A stretch of DNA of 64,000 nt from Bacteroidales bacterium (GCA_020201035.1 JAIVHO010000036.1:1-64000), one strand, 5' to 3'. Positions 17,993-27,438 are shown, numbered from the stretch's first letter. Numbers and translations: made by a program. The notes: generated by a model from the sequence alone, not told the origin.

Positions 17993-19089
17993 GTTGAGAC
18001 AGGTGGATTCATTGGAATAATATTGTAAAGGTCATTCAGGGTTATCTGTCCCGGAACTATTGGAGCGCCATAGCGCCAGCCATTCGAAAATGCCAGTTGA
18101 GCACCGGTGCTGTCAAGTAAAGCCTGAAGAAGGAAATTGTCCATAGTCGTCTCCAGAGTTGTTTCCCGGTTAAGTGCTGTGGATGTTTCACCAACAACCT
18201 CTGCCATCTCATTCCTGAACGGAGCAAGGGCCTGCTTTACCAGGTCAGCTACTTCCGGGTCAGGTTTAATAGATGGTTCAACCTCGATCAACCGATGCCT
18301 GTAATCAACTATTTGTCCACCATCCATCTCCAGATCTAACCGACCCAGAAATGAACCATGACAGCCTGATTGTATAACAATAGTTTTTCCATTGAGAACC
18401 GGTTTGTAAAGACGGTTATGAGTATGGCCGCTGAGACAAACATCGATGCCCTGTACTTCAGATAAAAGCTTCATGTCCTGAGTGAAGCCAAGATGTGAAA
18501 TCAGGACAATCAAATCAATCTTTTCTTTTATACGCAGCAAATCAATTATTGGCGGAAGTTCATCCTTACCCAGTGTAAAGTATATACCTTCGCTGAAGGA
18601 TGGCGGCATAGTCTTGTCCACAATATTGGAGGCTATCCCAATAAGTCCGATACGCAATCCGCCGATCTCTTTTATAGCATACGACTGATAAACCAGCTTC
18701 TTTGTCACTTTATCAAAGACATTATTTGCCAGCATCGGATAATTAAGCTCAGCAACCCGCTGGTTGAAAACTGTAGGCCCATAAGCAAATTCCCAGTGAG
18801 CTGTCATGGCATCAAGTCCGAGGGAATTTAATACAGGAATCATAGCTTGTCCCTTTGTGGAGACGGCAGGGTAGGTGCCATGCAGAGTGTCACCGCAGTC
18901 GCAAAAAAGACAATTTCCGGAACTTTCAGCCCTGATCTTTTTTACTATTGTGGCTATGCGGGCATAACCCCCGGCCTGATGATATACTGCATGGTCACCC
19001 TGCCAAAACATCTCCTGATGAAGATCAAAATAGGCATGGGTGTCGTTCATCTGAACTATGGTGATACTAACTCTATTTTTTGATCTCAT
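17923..19089 (-). CDS. 5'-nucleotidase/UshA-type phosphoesterase, frame broken near the C-terminus
   Basis: Metallophosphatase of the 5'-nucleotidase family. The calcineurin-like domain carries QMNDTH (Asp16, His18), CDCGDTLHG, a region near AHWEF where the family usually has GNHEF, and SGHTHN. The second-domain motifs LQALLDSTGAQLAFSNG and LYNIIPMNPPV are also seen. There is no obvious signal peptide. In AHWEF, Trp replaces the usual Asn metal ligand, so activity is doubtful. Just after MNPPVSTV the frame shifts, and this reading ends in an out-of-family tail (AMKRFRLTNI). The genuine C-terminus continues in another frame down to 17786. Residues normally found between the two parts are missing, so the gene has an internal deletion plus frameshift, or the sequence has an error there. 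Confidence 0.8.
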   Translation of the reverse strand: MRSKNRVSITIVQMNDTHAYFDLHQEMFWQGDHAVYHQAGGYARIATIVKKIRAESSGNCLFCDCGDTLHGTYPAVSTKGQAMIPVLNSLGLDAMTAHWEFAYGPTVFNQRVAELNYPMLANNVFDKVTKKLVYQSYAIKEIGGLRIGLIGIASNIVDKTMPPSFSEGIYFTLGKDELPPIIDLLRIKEKIDLIVLISHLGFTQDMKLLSEVQGIDVCLSGHTHNRLYKPVLNGKTIVIQSGCHGSFLGRLDLEMDGGQIVDYRHRLIEVEPSIKPDPEVADLVKQALAPFRNEMAEVVGETSTALNRETTLETTMDNFLLQALLDSTGAQLAFSNGWRYGAPIVPGQITLNDLYNIIPMNPPVSTVFKNYLLAMKRFRLTNITQQHS

Positions 19090-19157
19090 CTTATTATTTT
19101 ATTATATGATTCTTTTACCTGTAAAAAGCCTGCTCTTTGGAAGGAATCAGCAAGCTC

Positions 19158-19763
19158 CTATTTCAGGTTACTGGCAGCAAAATCCCAGTTAACAAGCTGC
19201 TCAAGCACGGTGGTGACATAATCGGGGCGCTTGTTCTGATAGTCGAGATAATAAGCGTGTTCCCACACATCGATTGTTAGCAGTGGTTTTACACCCATGG
19301 TAAGCGGGGTTTCAGCATTTGGGGTTTTCATCACCTTTAGCTTGTTGCCATCCATCACCAGCCACGCCCAGCCACTTCCAAACTGAGTCTTGGCGGCTTC
19401 GGTGATCTCTTTTAGAAAGACGTCGAACGAACCAAATGATTCCTCTATCTTTTTCATTAAAACATCTGAGGGTTCTCCACCGCCATTGGAGGACAGGCTA
19501 TTCCAGAAAAATGTATGGTTCCATACCTGTGCAGCATTATTGAAAATGCCTGTATGCTCAGATTTACCGACCGTTTTTTTAATAATCTCTTCCAGCGACA
19601 GGCCTTCAAATTCGGTTCCTGAAATCAATTTGTTAACTTTATCAACGTACCCTTTATGGTGTTTGCCGTAGTGAAAACCAATGGTTTTTGCCGAGATTAC
19701 CGGCTCCAGTGCATTCTCTGCAAATGGCAGAGAGGGTTGTGTAATTTGATTGTGGTGACTCAT
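19158..19763 (-). CDS. sodB: Superoxide dismutase, Fe/Mn family (copy 1)
   Basis: Converts superoxide to oxygen and peroxide. It has 201 residues, the normal length for the family. Metal ligands are His31 (FHYGKHH), His83 (VWNHTFFW), Asp165 and His169 (DVWEHAYY). Gln79 in NNAAQVWNH sits where iron-type enzymes keep the active-site Gln, so Fe or cambialistic use is more likely than strict Mn. No signal peptide, hence cytosolic. It lies 68 bp upstream of the 5'-nucleotidase and 77 bp downstream of the CoA-disulfide-reductase-like gene, all on the minus strand. A second, diverged copy lies at 58.4 kb. Confidence 0.97.
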   Translation of the reverse strand: MSHHNQITQPSLPFAENALEPVISAKTIGFHYGKHHKGYVDKVNKLISGTEFEGLSLEEIIKKTVGKSEHTGIFNNAAQVWNHTFFWNSLSSNGGGEPSDVLMKKIEESFGSFDVFLKEITEAAKTQFGSGWAWLVMDGNKLKVMKTPNAETPLTMGVKPLLTIDVWEHAYYLDYQNKRPDYVTTVLEQLVNWDFAASNLK

Positions 19764-19840
19764 AATAGTACTTTTTTAAATTTGAAATAATTGTTGATTC
19801 AAGATATTATTATTGTTGACTCGTTATTGTTAAAACAGAT

Positions 19841-21187
19841 TTAGCGAAATCTTCTTGCGGCAATTTGTACCGGGTCCCAACCGGTAGAGAATGGCGGGGC
19901 GTATGCAAGATCAAGATTTTTTAATTGCTGTACTGTAAACCCTGCAGTAATTGCCGTTGCAATGGTGTCTATACGCTTGGCTGCACCTTTAAAACCTACT
20001 ATCTGCCCGCCTATAATTCGTTGGTTTTCTTTGTTTACCACAAGTTTCACGCTTATATTTTCTGAACCCGGATAGTAGTTTGCCGGGGTAACTGAAGTGA
20101 TTGTCTCAGTCTGATAGTCAATATCCAATTTTTTTACTTCTTTTTCAGAGAGGCCTGTACGTGAGATTTCCATCTCGTTGAATTTTGTAATGGCAGTTCC
20201 TAAAACGCCGGGGAACTCAGCGCTTCCGCCGCTTATATTGATGCCTGCAACCAGCCCGTGCTTAATGGCAACGGTACCCAATGCGATATGAACCTGCTTT
20301 CGGGTAACCAGATGATACGATTCGGCACAATCGCCTGCTGCCCAGATATCGGGCACAGAGGTTTCAAGGCGTTTGTTTACCCGGATGGCATCTTTTGCAC
20401 CCAGTTTTATGCCGGCATTGGCTGCCAGTTCAGCGTTGGGTTTTACACCCATGCCCAGAATGACAATGTCGGCAGGAATGGTTTGTTTGTTAGTTATTAC
20501 CGATTTCACCCTGCCTTTGCTATTCATTTCAAATTTTACCAGTTTCTCATCCAGAAAAACCTTTACCTGCTGCTCGGTCATGTACTCAAGAAGAATGTCT
20601 GCCATATCCTTATCCAGAGTAGTCATTAATTGTGAAGCCATATCGATTACGGTAACATCTATTGAGCTTCCGATAAAGGCTTCAGCCATTTCAATGCCAA
20701 TATAACCACCACCCACGACTACTGCCTTGGCCGGTTTTTCCTTCTCCATAAAGTTCAATACATCTATCCCGCTTTGAAGCGATGAAAGGGCAAAAACTCC
20801 ACTGTTATCAATCTTTTCCATTTTAGGTACAATAGGGGCGGCTCCTGTTGCTATAAGCAGGTCATCCCATGGTTCCCAGAAATCCTTTTCTTCAGCAAGG
20901 TTTTTGACCTTTACGCGCTTATTCTTCGTGTCAATTTCAGTTACTGCGTGCCGAATTCGAACCTCAATATTCTTATCCCTGAAAACTTCAGGTTTGCGGG
21001 CTATCAGTTGTTCCCCGGATTCAACCTGTCCGCCTATGTAATAGGGCATTCCACAGGCAATGTAGGAGATGTGATTTCCCCGCTCGAATACAACAATTTC
21101 CCGCTCAGGCTGCTCTCGCCTGACTTTCGATGCAGCCGTCATACCTGCAGCATTTCCACCTATTACAACCAATTTTCTTTTATTCAT
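19841..21187 (-). CDS. CoA-disulfide reductase / polysulfide reductase-like flavoprotein
   Basis: FAD- and NAD(P)H-dependent single-Cys disulfide reductase, 448 residues, without the C-terminal rhodanese domain some relatives carry. It has an N-terminal FAD-binding GGNAAGMTAAS (10-20), the redox Cys45 in SYIACGMPYY, the NAD(P)H-binding GGGYIGIEMAEA, the second FAD motif IWAAGDCAES and the dimerisation-domain end YAPPFSTGWDPV. Family members reduce CoA disulfide, CoA persulfide or polysulfide. The neighbouring persulfide dioxygenase and YeeE/YedE permease genes support a role in reducing CoA- or low-molecular-weight persulfides. NADH oxidase is the main alternative. A 123-bp gap from DUF1622 could hold its own promoter. 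Confidence 0.9.
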   Translation of the reverse strand: MNKRKLVVIGGNAAGMTAASKVRREQPEREIVVFERGNHISYIACGMPYYIGGQVESGEQLIARKPEVFRDKNIEVRIRHAVTEIDTKNKRVKVKNLAEEKDFWEPWDDLLIATGAAPIVPKMEKIDNSGVFALSSLQSGIDVLNFMEKEKPAKAVVVGGGYIGIEMAEAFIGSSIDVTVIDMASQLMTTLDKDMADILLEYMTEQQVKVFLDEKLVKFEMNSKGRVKSVITNKQTIPADIVILGMGVKPNAELAANAGIKLGAKDAIRVNKRLETSVPDIWAAGDCAESYHLVTRKQVHIALGTVAIKHGLVAGINISGGSAEFPGVLGTAITKFNEMEISRTGLSEKEVKKLDIDYQTETITSVTPANYYPGSENISVKLVVNKENQRIIGGQIVGFKGAAKRIDTIATAITAGFTVQQLKNLDLAYAPPFSTGWDPVQIAARRFR

Positions 21188-21310
21188 CCCCTGAATCCTT
21201 TTTTGTTAAAGTATTAAATCTCTCTTTTATATCCTGCACACTTTACTTTTGCCATGTTAATTTCTCATCTCTTTTTAACTCACCAGCTGATTTCGTTAAG
21301 TAATAGATTC

Positions 21311-21664
21311 TCACGGTTTATTTACAGCATTGAAATTTCTGATCTCTTTTTCCAAAAAGTAGCTGATCAATGTTCTGATGAACACAATGCTGGCCAGAAT
21401 GGCAATCTCCTCAAAAACCGGATGTATTACCGTGGCAATAATATCAGCCGCAATCAGAAACTCCAGTGTAAGCAACAGGTAAGAAGCAAACTGATGGCGC
21501 ACCGATTCCCTCTCACGGTATATTGACTCATTTTTCAATCTTCTGAATTCCAGCTTCAGCAACCTGTAAACCGTTAATACCACACCCCATACAATTATCA
21601 CTACACCAGTGCTGCCGATGACGAGGTACAGAAATTCAAAAACGGTTTTCAGATAAGTTTCCAT
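21311..21664 (-). CDS. DUF1622 membrane protein
   Basis: Inner-membrane protein of 117 residues with three predicted helices: residues about 8-33, 58-80 and 83-103. A charged cytosolic loop contains RLLKLEFRRLKNE. Length and layout fit DUF1622, a family of unknown function. The start lies 13 bp after the YedE-like gene stop, so it belongs to the persulfide/thiosulfate operon, where its role is undefined. Confidence 0.85.
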   Translation of the reverse strand: METYLKTVFEFLYLVIGSTGVVIIVWGVVLTVYRLLKLEFRRLKNESIYRERESVRHQFASYLLLTLEFLIAADIIATVIHPVFEEIAILASIVFIRTLISYFLEKEIRNFNAVNKP

Positions 21665-21677
21665 CTTGAGTTATTCT

Positions 21678-22274
21678 TTAAAAACCTGCTTTCTCAATCC
21701 AAAACAGTAACAGAACTATAAGGCCAACGGCAGGCACTACCACCACCCAGTCGTTTACCTTTAGCAGGCGCGGAATGGTAATATCTCCGAAACTGCCCTT
21801 TTTCAGAATACCATTCTTTAATCCGGGGTACATTACCGCAAAAATCCAGGTTCCCAGAACAATACCTGCCAATCCACCAACTATTGCGTCCAGATAACCG
21901 TTGCCAATAGCACCGGCAATGGTACCCGGGCAATAACCAAGTACGGCAAAGCCAACGCCGAAAATAAGGGCGCCAATCACATTTTTACCCACCGAGCCGC
22001 TTTTAAGCGAGAGCTTAATCCAGCCCAGCGATTTCATAGTATAAATCCCAATCATACCTGTTGCTACTGCCGAAAGCATAATTTTCACCACAGTATTATC
22101 GGTGAGCAGTAACTGACCCACAATCACATCGTATTTGGTTGCTCCACCCTTATGCAGCAGAAATCCGAACAGGATACCAAAACCCAATCCAAAGAACAGA
22201 GGTCTTCTGTCTTCAGCTGGTTCTTTATCCTTTGCGTCCTGCCTTGTTTGTGAAACTTGTTTTTTTATTTCCAT
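21678..22274 (-). CDS. YeeE/YedE-family sulfur permease half (GYCPGT type)
   Basis: Membrane protein with about five TM segments; it carries the YedE-half signature VLGYCPGTIAG with Cys115. In YeeE, which takes up thiosulfate, Cys residues in such motifs relay the substrate through the membrane. I start it at ATG 22274. A longer frame to 22304 would need a TTG start and would overlap the gene upstream, whereas ATG 22274 leaves a 16-bp gap. A polar segment (about residues 5-24) precedes the first helix. With the next gene it forms a split two-gene YeeE/YedE pair. Confidence 0.9.
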   Translation of the reverse strand: MEIKKQVSQTRQDAKDKEPAEDRRPLFFGLGFGILFGFLLHKGGATKYDVIVGQLLLTDNTVVKIMLSAVATGMIGIYTMKSLGWIKLSLKSGSVGKNVIGALIFGVGFAVLGYCPGTIAGAIGNGYLDAIVGGLAGIVLGTWIFAVMYPGLKNGILKKGSFGDITIPRLLKVNDWVVVVPAVGLIVLLLFWIEKAGF

Positions 22275-22290
22275 TATGATCTGGTTTGAG

Positions 22291-22824
22291 TTAAGCAATA
22301 ACAAGATATATGAAATGGGCAGTTATAATACCCCCGATAAAAAAGCAGATGGCCGAAACCCAGCTTGAAACGGCAAGTTGCAGTGTGCCGCTTATGCCGT
22401 GCCCGCTGGTGCATCCACCTGCAAAGCGTGCGCCGAAGCCCAGTATGATGCCCCCGGCCAGAGCAACAAGGACCCTGAGGAGTGCATTATTACCAAAAGC
22501 TGAAGCCCAGAGTGATGGCACCCATGCATTTGCCTGTAAATCACCTGAGATGACTGCCGACAGGAATGACCCTATAACAACCCCTAATACCAGCATCCAC
22601 TGCCAGTTTATCCGGAGTTTAATCTTTTTAAAGTAGGGTCTTTGTTCGGCTTTCCCTCCGGTAATAAAGTTTTCTATCATACCCCCGGTACGGGCAAATG
22701 TGGTGGAAGTGGCAATGGGTTTGCCCGAAATCAAAAAACTCATCCAGCTCAAAATCCCAATCCCAATGCCAGCAGCATAAGGCGACCAGTAGGTATCTGT
22801 AAAAATTGAAACAATTGTTTCCAT
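22291..22824 (-). CDS. YeeE/YedE-family sulfur permease half (GGCTSGHG type)
   Basis: Membrane protein of 177 residues with about four TM helices and the signature FAGGCTSGHGISG containing Cys138, the conserved Cys of the thiosulfate-uptake YeeE fold. The paired gene downstream supplies the GYCPGT half, so together they rebuild a full-length YeeE/YedE unit. The ATG is only 3 bp from the stop of the CstB-like gene upstream, so the two are likely co-translated. Import or export of thiosulfate or a related sulfur species is inferred from family and context. Confidence 0.92.
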   Translation of the reverse strand: METIVSIFTDTYWSPYAAGIGIGILSWMSFLISGKPIATSTTFARTGGMIENFITGGKAEQRPYFKKIKLRINWQWMLVLGVVIGSFLSAVISGDLQANAWVPSLWASAFGNNALLRVLVALAGGIILGFGARFAGGCTSGHGISGTLQLAVSSWVSAICFFIGGIITAHFIYLVIA

Positions 22825-22827
22825 ATA

Positions 22828-24276
22828 TTACCTGTTAAAATGAATTTTCACCTCTTTAACATTTGTGTAAAACCTTGAACCGTGCGGATTTTGACAAACA
22901 GCGCATCGCTTGGCGTATCCGGCTGCGCTATATCCGGTCATGCCTCCTGCAACATTATACAGGTTTTTAAAATCGTGCTGACCCAAAATACTAACGCCCA
23001 GACTGCTACGATTTCCTGAGCTGCAAACCAGAATAATGGCATCCTCTTTTTTCAGTTCGGTGTGCCTTTCACGCAAATCGGCCACAGGAATATTGATGGC
23101 CCCCTCAATATGAGAGTCTTCAAACTCCAGAGGTGCCCTTACATCTATTAAAATGAATTTTTTAGAACCTGTAACCATCTCGTGTAAATCTTCGGCTGAA
23201 ATTTGTGTTGCATAATTGGTTTTGTAACCATTTGTTACCCAGGCAGCCATTCCGCCATCCAGGTAACCCACAATACGGTCCTGACCAACGCGCCTGAGCC
23301 AGACATTGGTTTTTTCTGCTTCTTTAAAACTGTCTGATACCACCAGAAGGTCTTTGTCAATCGGCAGTATCCATCCTGCAAAGGTGGGTAGGTTGCCATT
23401 GAAGTCCAGGCTCCAGGAACCGTGAATATGCTGGCTGCCAAAGGCAAGATAGCTACGGGTGTCAACAACAGCAACGTTTTCTTCTTTAATCATTTTTTTG
23501 AAGTCCTCCGCATTAAGCTCTTTCATACGGGGTAGCTCTGAAACAAGGGCAGGCCCTGTGCGGTTTATTTCGGAGCAACGGCTAAAATGGTCAGGGGCAG
23601 GGGGCATATCTTCGGTAAGGGACTTGATGAACTTATCCTTTTCCTTGATTTGCAGTGCTGTGTTATACTTTCTTTCGTAGCCTATGGTTGAACGCCACTT
23701 GGCACCCATTGCCCGCCCGCAGAGAGAACCGGCACCATGTGCAGGCAGTACCTCGCAAAAGTCGGGCAGCTTCAGAATCTTATCAAACAGGCTGTGGTAT
23801 AGTTTACCGGCAAGCTCCTCAGCGATATCCGGGAAAAGATCTGGACGCCCTACGTCGCCCACAAACAGGGTGTCGCCCACAAAGGCACATACAGGGTCCT
23901 TCCCGCGCGTTGTGTCGGTAACTACATAACAGAGATGCTCTGGCGTATGCCCCGGAGTTTCCAGTACTTTGATAACAATGTCTTCTATCTCTATGGTATC
24001 CCCTTCGGCTAACGCTACATGATCGAAAGTGCATTTGGCCGACCTGGCCACATAGATTTTGGCACCCGTTTTCTCAGCAAGATCCATATGTCCCGAAACA
24101 AAATCGGCATGCAGGTGAGTTTGCAGTATATGGGTGATTTCTACACCCAGCGCACGAGCCTCATCAATGTAAACATCTATGTGGCGTTCCGGGTCAATAA
24201 CGGCACAAATATCTGATCCGGCCAGAATGTATGAACTGTGTGCAATCTTGGTAATAAAAAAATGTTTGATCAGCAT
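22828..24276 (-). CDS. CstB-like persulfide dioxygenase with two rhodanese domains
   Basis: An N-terminal metallo-beta-lactamase-fold persulfide dioxygenase (1-245) has iron ligands in THLHAD (His54, His56), TPGH (His110), FVGDTLFVGD (Asp) and LPAH (His180). Two rhodanese domains follow. The first (about 255-352) has Ser-Asp at 314-315 (VVSDSF) where a catalytic Cys would be, so it is inactive-looking. The second (about 360-460) has Cys418 in LVCSSGNRSS. This three-part layout matches Staphylococcus aureus CstB, which converts low-molecular-weight persulfides to thiosulfate. Here the adjacent YeeE/YedE pair would handle that thiosulfate. At 482 residues it is slightly longer than CstB. No CstR-like repressor is in the window. 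Confidence 0.92.
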   Translation of the reverse strand: MLIKHFFITKIAHSSYILAGSDICAVIDPERHIDVYIDEARALGVEITHILQTHLHADFVSGHMDLAEKTGAKIYVARSAKCTFDHVALAEGDTIEIEDIVIKVLETPGHTPEHLCYVVTDTTRGKDPVCAFVGDTLFVGDVGRPDLFPDIAEELAGKLYHSLFDKILKLPDFCEVLPAHGAGSLCGRAMGAKWRSTIGYERKYNTALQIKEKDKFIKSLTEDMPPAPDHFSRCSEINRTGPALVSELPRMKELNAEDFKKMIKEENVAVVDTRSYLAFGSQHIHGSWSLDFNGNLPTFAGWILPIDKDLLVVSDSFKEAEKTNVWLRRVGQDRIVGYLDGGMAAWVTNGYKTNYATQISAEDLHEMVTGSKKFILIDVRAPLEFEDSHIEGAINIPVADLRERHTELKKEDAIILVCSSGNRSSLGVSILGQHDFKNLYNVAGGMTGYSAAGYAKRCAVCQNPHGSRFYTNVKEVKIHFNR

Positions 24277-24310
24277 ATCGTTGGGTATTATATGGTTGAA
24301 TAATGGTTTA

Positions 24311-26101
24311 TTAAATGATGAAAAAATAGAACAGAGAAACTGTTATTATCAGAAAAAGGATTGTCATGCCACTCCCTGCCTTAATATAGTCAGCATTGCG
24401 ATACCCGCCTGATGACATCAGGAAAGCATTCACCTGGTGTGTGGGTAAAACAAAGGAGTTTGCTACACAAATGGCAGCCATCAGAACGAGTGGCCGGGGG
24501 TCAATTCCTGCAATACCTGCCATGCCCATTACCAGGGGAGCCAGCACTACAATTGCCCCCACATTGGACATAAACAGTGAAAAAACGGTTGACAATATCC
24601 CAACCATCAATAGAATAAAAACAGGGTGTAAATCAATAACTACACTCATAATGGATTCGGCAAGGAACATGGCAGCACCGGTTTTTTGCATGGCCACCCC
24701 CAATGGAATCAATCCTGCAAGCAGAAAAACCACTTTCCATTCAATGGCCTCATAGGCCTCTGAAATATTTAATACACGGGTAAAAACCATGCAAAGAGCT
24801 CCGGTCAGGAATGCCATGGAAATGGGAAAGCCAACCATTGCCAGGGTAATGGCAAATACAAAGCAGCCAATTGCCGGCCAGGTTTTTGATTTATCATTTT
24901 TATCCACATCAAATCCGGTGAGTACAACAAAATCAGCACTCTCTTTCAGACTCTTGATTTTGACCCACCTGCCGTAAACAATCAGGGTGTCACCCATGCT
25001 GATTGTCACATCAGAAAAATCTCCATCCACTCTTTCTCCTTTGTTGAATAGTATTACCGGCTCAACAGCATAGCGTTTTCTCAGAGAGTATTCTCTTATA
25101 CATTTCCCTGCAAGTTCTGAATCGGGTGGAATAATTACCTCGGCAAAACCGCCAACGTTGGGATTAAAGTCATCAGAGAAATAGCGTGACGCAGAGAGGT
25201 CCTCAAGCTGAAAGTCTTTTGAAAACTGCTTAATGTTCTCAGCAGAACCCAGAACTGCAAGGGTTTGCCCATCTTCAAATTTGGTTTTGCGCCAGGGGGC
25301 GTAAACCACATCATCACCCTTACCGATACCTAACAGGTTGACATGGTATTTTTTCCATAAGCCTGCTTCTTCTGTTGTTTTTCCGGCCAGTGAGCTTTCA
25401 CTGATTATGGTTAGCAACTTGATGTTGTCTGGTAAATTAAGCTTCTCAACCAGCTTTTCCTGCTCTGTTTTTCCTGTTTCCCCAACTTCTTTCTTCGGCA
25501 AGACTTTATTTCCAAGCAGCAAAAAATAGCCTATGCCCGACAAAAGAAGCACAATGCCAACAGGGGTTACACTAAATAAGTTGTAGGCTTCATGCCCCTC
25601 GTTTCTTAACAGGTCATTTACCAGGATGAGCGGACCGGAGCCAACCATGGTAAGCGTTCCCCCCAGTATGGCTGCAAACCCTATTGGCATAATAAGCGAT
25701 GATGCAGGAATTCTGGTGCGTCGTGAAACCTGCATAATTCCAGGCAGAAAAAGCGCAGCCGCGCCAATGTTTTGTATTAAGCCCGATAGTAAACCTGTTG
25801 AAATTGAGAGTAATCCAATTAAGTTTCGTTTGCGGGTGCCTGCCTTGCGGATAATAAATTTTGAAAAATCATCCATAATGCCCGTGCGGGCAATACCCCG
25901 CCCCAGAATCATTACACTCAGCATTGCAATGACTGCATTACTTGAGAACCCCGAAAACATCTCCTGCAGATCTAAAATGCCGGTCCAGCCAAGCGCCAGC
26001 ATACAACTAATGGCAACAATGTCAATACGAACCAGATCGAGTACCAGCATTATTACTGTTACACCGAGGATTAACAATACTATAATAATACCTTGTTCCA
26101 T
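24311..26101 (-). CDS. SLC13-family permease with internal RCK_C (TrkA-C) domains
   Basis: Polytopic anion permease of about 596 residues: N-terminal TM block (about 1-195), two cytosolic TrkA-C-like domains (about 205-375, including DNIKLLTIISESSLAGK and DSELAGKCIREYSLRK), and a C-terminal TM block with LAGLIPLGVAMQKTG and FVLPTHQVNAF. This LARATE-type architecture occurs in sulfate, sulfite and related anion carriers. Its place 35 bp upstream of the CstB-like gene suggests an oxidised sulfur anion, but the substrate is not readable from sequence. I chose ATG 26101. A GTG at 26125 adds eight residues and has a GGGAGAGG six bases upstream, so it remains possible. Confidence 0.88.
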   Translation of the reverse strand: MEQGIIIVLLILGVTVIMLVLDLVRIDIVAISCMLALGWTGILDLQEMFSGFSSNAVIAMLSVMILGRGIARTGIMDDFSKFIIRKAGTRKRNLIGLLSISTGLLSGLIQNIGAAALFLPGIMQVSRRTRIPASSLIMPIGFAAILGGTLTMVGSGPLILVNDLLRNEGHEAYNLFSVTPVGIVLLLSGIGYFLLLGNKVLPKKEVGETGKTEQEKLVEKLNLPDNIKLLTIISESSLAGKTTEEAGLWKKYHVNLLGIGKGDDVVYAPWRKTKFEDGQTLAVLGSAENIKQFSKDFQLEDLSASRYFSDDFNPNVGGFAEVIIPPDSELAGKCIREYSLRKRYAVEPVILFNKGERVDGDFSDVTISMGDTLIVYGRWVKIKSLKESADFVVLTGFDVDKNDKSKTWPAIGCFVFAITLAMVGFPISMAFLTGALCMVFTRVLNISEAYEAIEWKVVFLLAGLIPLGVAMQKTGAAMFLAESIMSVVIDLHPVFILLMVGILSTVFSLFMSNVGAIVVLAPLVMGMAGIAGIDPRPLVLMAAICVANSFVLPTHQVNAFLMSSGGYRNADYIKAGSGMTILFLIITVSLFYFFII

Positions 26102-26201
26102 TATTCTTAGTGTTATGTTAATCACTCAAACCTCTCCCAAAGCCTTTTTACCTCCTTTGGCTAAAATATTATTTGAATGATAGTGCCTTAATCCGGACTT
26201 A

Positions 26202-26618
26202 TCAGTTTAAGCCGGTGTTGATTTTTTGTATCGCGAATTCTAAGGTCACCAGAAAAAGTGCATTCTCCATTGCTTTTATCCTGAACTTTTTCTTCTCGCT
26301 TACAGTAAGTATCATTCCCGGGTTAAGGGTTACTGATTCCTTTCGGGTTCTGAAAACAAGTACCCCCTCAATCACCTGAAGGCTAACTGAATTAGCTGTC
26401 GGAGGAAACTCTATATCTGAGTTTTCATGTGCAGCGCTGATGATAATCTTCTTGTCAGGCTCATTTAGAAGAGGGACCGCCAATATGCTTGTTTTTGAAA
26501 AAGGAAGACAGCTTCTCAGGTTTTCCATTATATCACTCAGATTAATACTGATAAGTGAAGTATCAATTTGCAGGCTGTCATACTGAAGAATGTTATATTC
26601 CAGAGTTTTAATTTCCAT
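26202..26618 (-). CDS. Small cupin-fold protein
   Basis: Protein of 138 residues without signal or TM segments. The middle and C-terminal part (SLQVIEGVLVFRT, then VTLNPGMILTVSEKKKF) has the alternating strand and Gly/Pro turn pattern of a cupin barrel. The usual His/Glu metal ligands of cupin motif 1 are not evident, so catalysis is doubtful and a sensory or binding role is possible. It sits between the SDR and SLC13 genes, same strand, with gaps of 61 and 100 bp. No precise family recognised. Confidence 0.65.
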   Translation of the reverse strand: MEIKTLEYNILQYDSLQIDTSLISINLSDIMENLRSCLPFSKTSILAVPLLNEPDKKIIISAAHENSDIEFPPTANSVSLQVIEGVLVFRTRKESVTLNPGMILTVSEKKKFRIKAMENALFLVTLEFAIQKINTGLN

Positions 26619-26679
26619 CTTCCTTTAATTTTAATTTTTGCTATTACTTAGCCAGGATCCACCGCACTTTGCACTCAAT

Positions 26680-27438
26680 TTATTGACATGTATAACCGCC
26701 ATCAATGACCAGTTCACTTCCGGTAACGAATTTTGATTCGTCAGATATCAGGTAGAGAATACCATAAGCAATATCTATGGATTCGCCAATATGTCCTATT
26801 GGATGCAGACTGTCAAGCTGTTTTCTGAACCCGGGAGTGTTTTTTCCAAGTTCTTCAACCAGTGGAGTCCATATAAATCCCGGATGCACAGAGTTTACTC
26901 TTATATTGTCTTTTGCATAAATTAATGCATCATTTTTTGACATCAGCCGTACTGCACCTTTGGCAGCGTGATAGGGTGGTAAATCTCCGGCCCCTACTAA
27001 ACCATAAATTGATGAAAGGTTAACAATGCTACCGCTACCTGATTTCTTCATGTGAGCAATTGCATGTTTGGTGCAGAAGAAAACTCCTTTTACGTTCACA
27101 TTCATAACGGTATCCCACTCTTTTTCACTTAACTCATGAGTAGGCTTGTCGGCTCCCGCAACTCCTGCATTATTAACAGTTGCATCAAGCCTTCCAAATT
27201 CCCTGACAACTTCAGCAAAAACCTTTTCAACCTCATTTTCTTTTGCTACATCCAGGTGCCAGTACTTTGCCACACCCCCTGAACGGGTTATTTCATCTGC
27301 CAGTTTTTTACCGTCATTATCAGTGACATCTGTTACAGCAACTTTTGCACCCTCTTTTGCTAATAAAATGCATGTTTCGCGTCCTATTCCCGATGAACCT
27401 CCGGTTACGATGACTACTTTATTTTCGACTCTTTTCAT
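26680..27438 (-). CDS. Short-chain dehydrogenase/reductase (classical SDR)
   Basis: NAD(P)H-dependent oxidoreductase of 252 residues, standard classical SDR length. It has the cofactor motif TGGSSGIG (12-19), VTDV with an Asp after the second strand that favours NAD(H), NNAGVAG (89-95), the catalytic Ser in NLSSIYG (142-143), and Tyr156/Lys160 in YHAAK. The C-terminal VTGSELVIDGGYTC is typical. The substrate is unknown. It heads the minus-strand stress/sulfur run and is preceded by the two-box element shared with catalase and DUF892, so oxidative-stress induction is the best guess. Confidence 0.92.
   Translation of the reverse strand: MKRVENKVVIVTGGSSGIGRETCILLAKEGAKVAVTDVTDNDGKKLADEITRSGGVAKYWHLDVAKENEVEKVFAEVVREFGRLDATVNNAGVAGADKPTHELSEKEWDTVMNVNVKGVFFCTKHAIAHMKKSGSGSIVNLSSIYGLVGAGDLPPYHAAKGAVRLMSKNDALIYAKDNIRVNSVHPGFIWTPLVEELGKNTPGFRKQLDSLHPIGHIGESIDIAYGILYLISDESKFVTGSELVIDGGYTCQ

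Noticed and set aside
23655-23929. Plus-strand frames opposite the CstB-like gene
   Set aside because: The minus-strand gene has complete catalytic motifs; the antisense frames have shadow composition.
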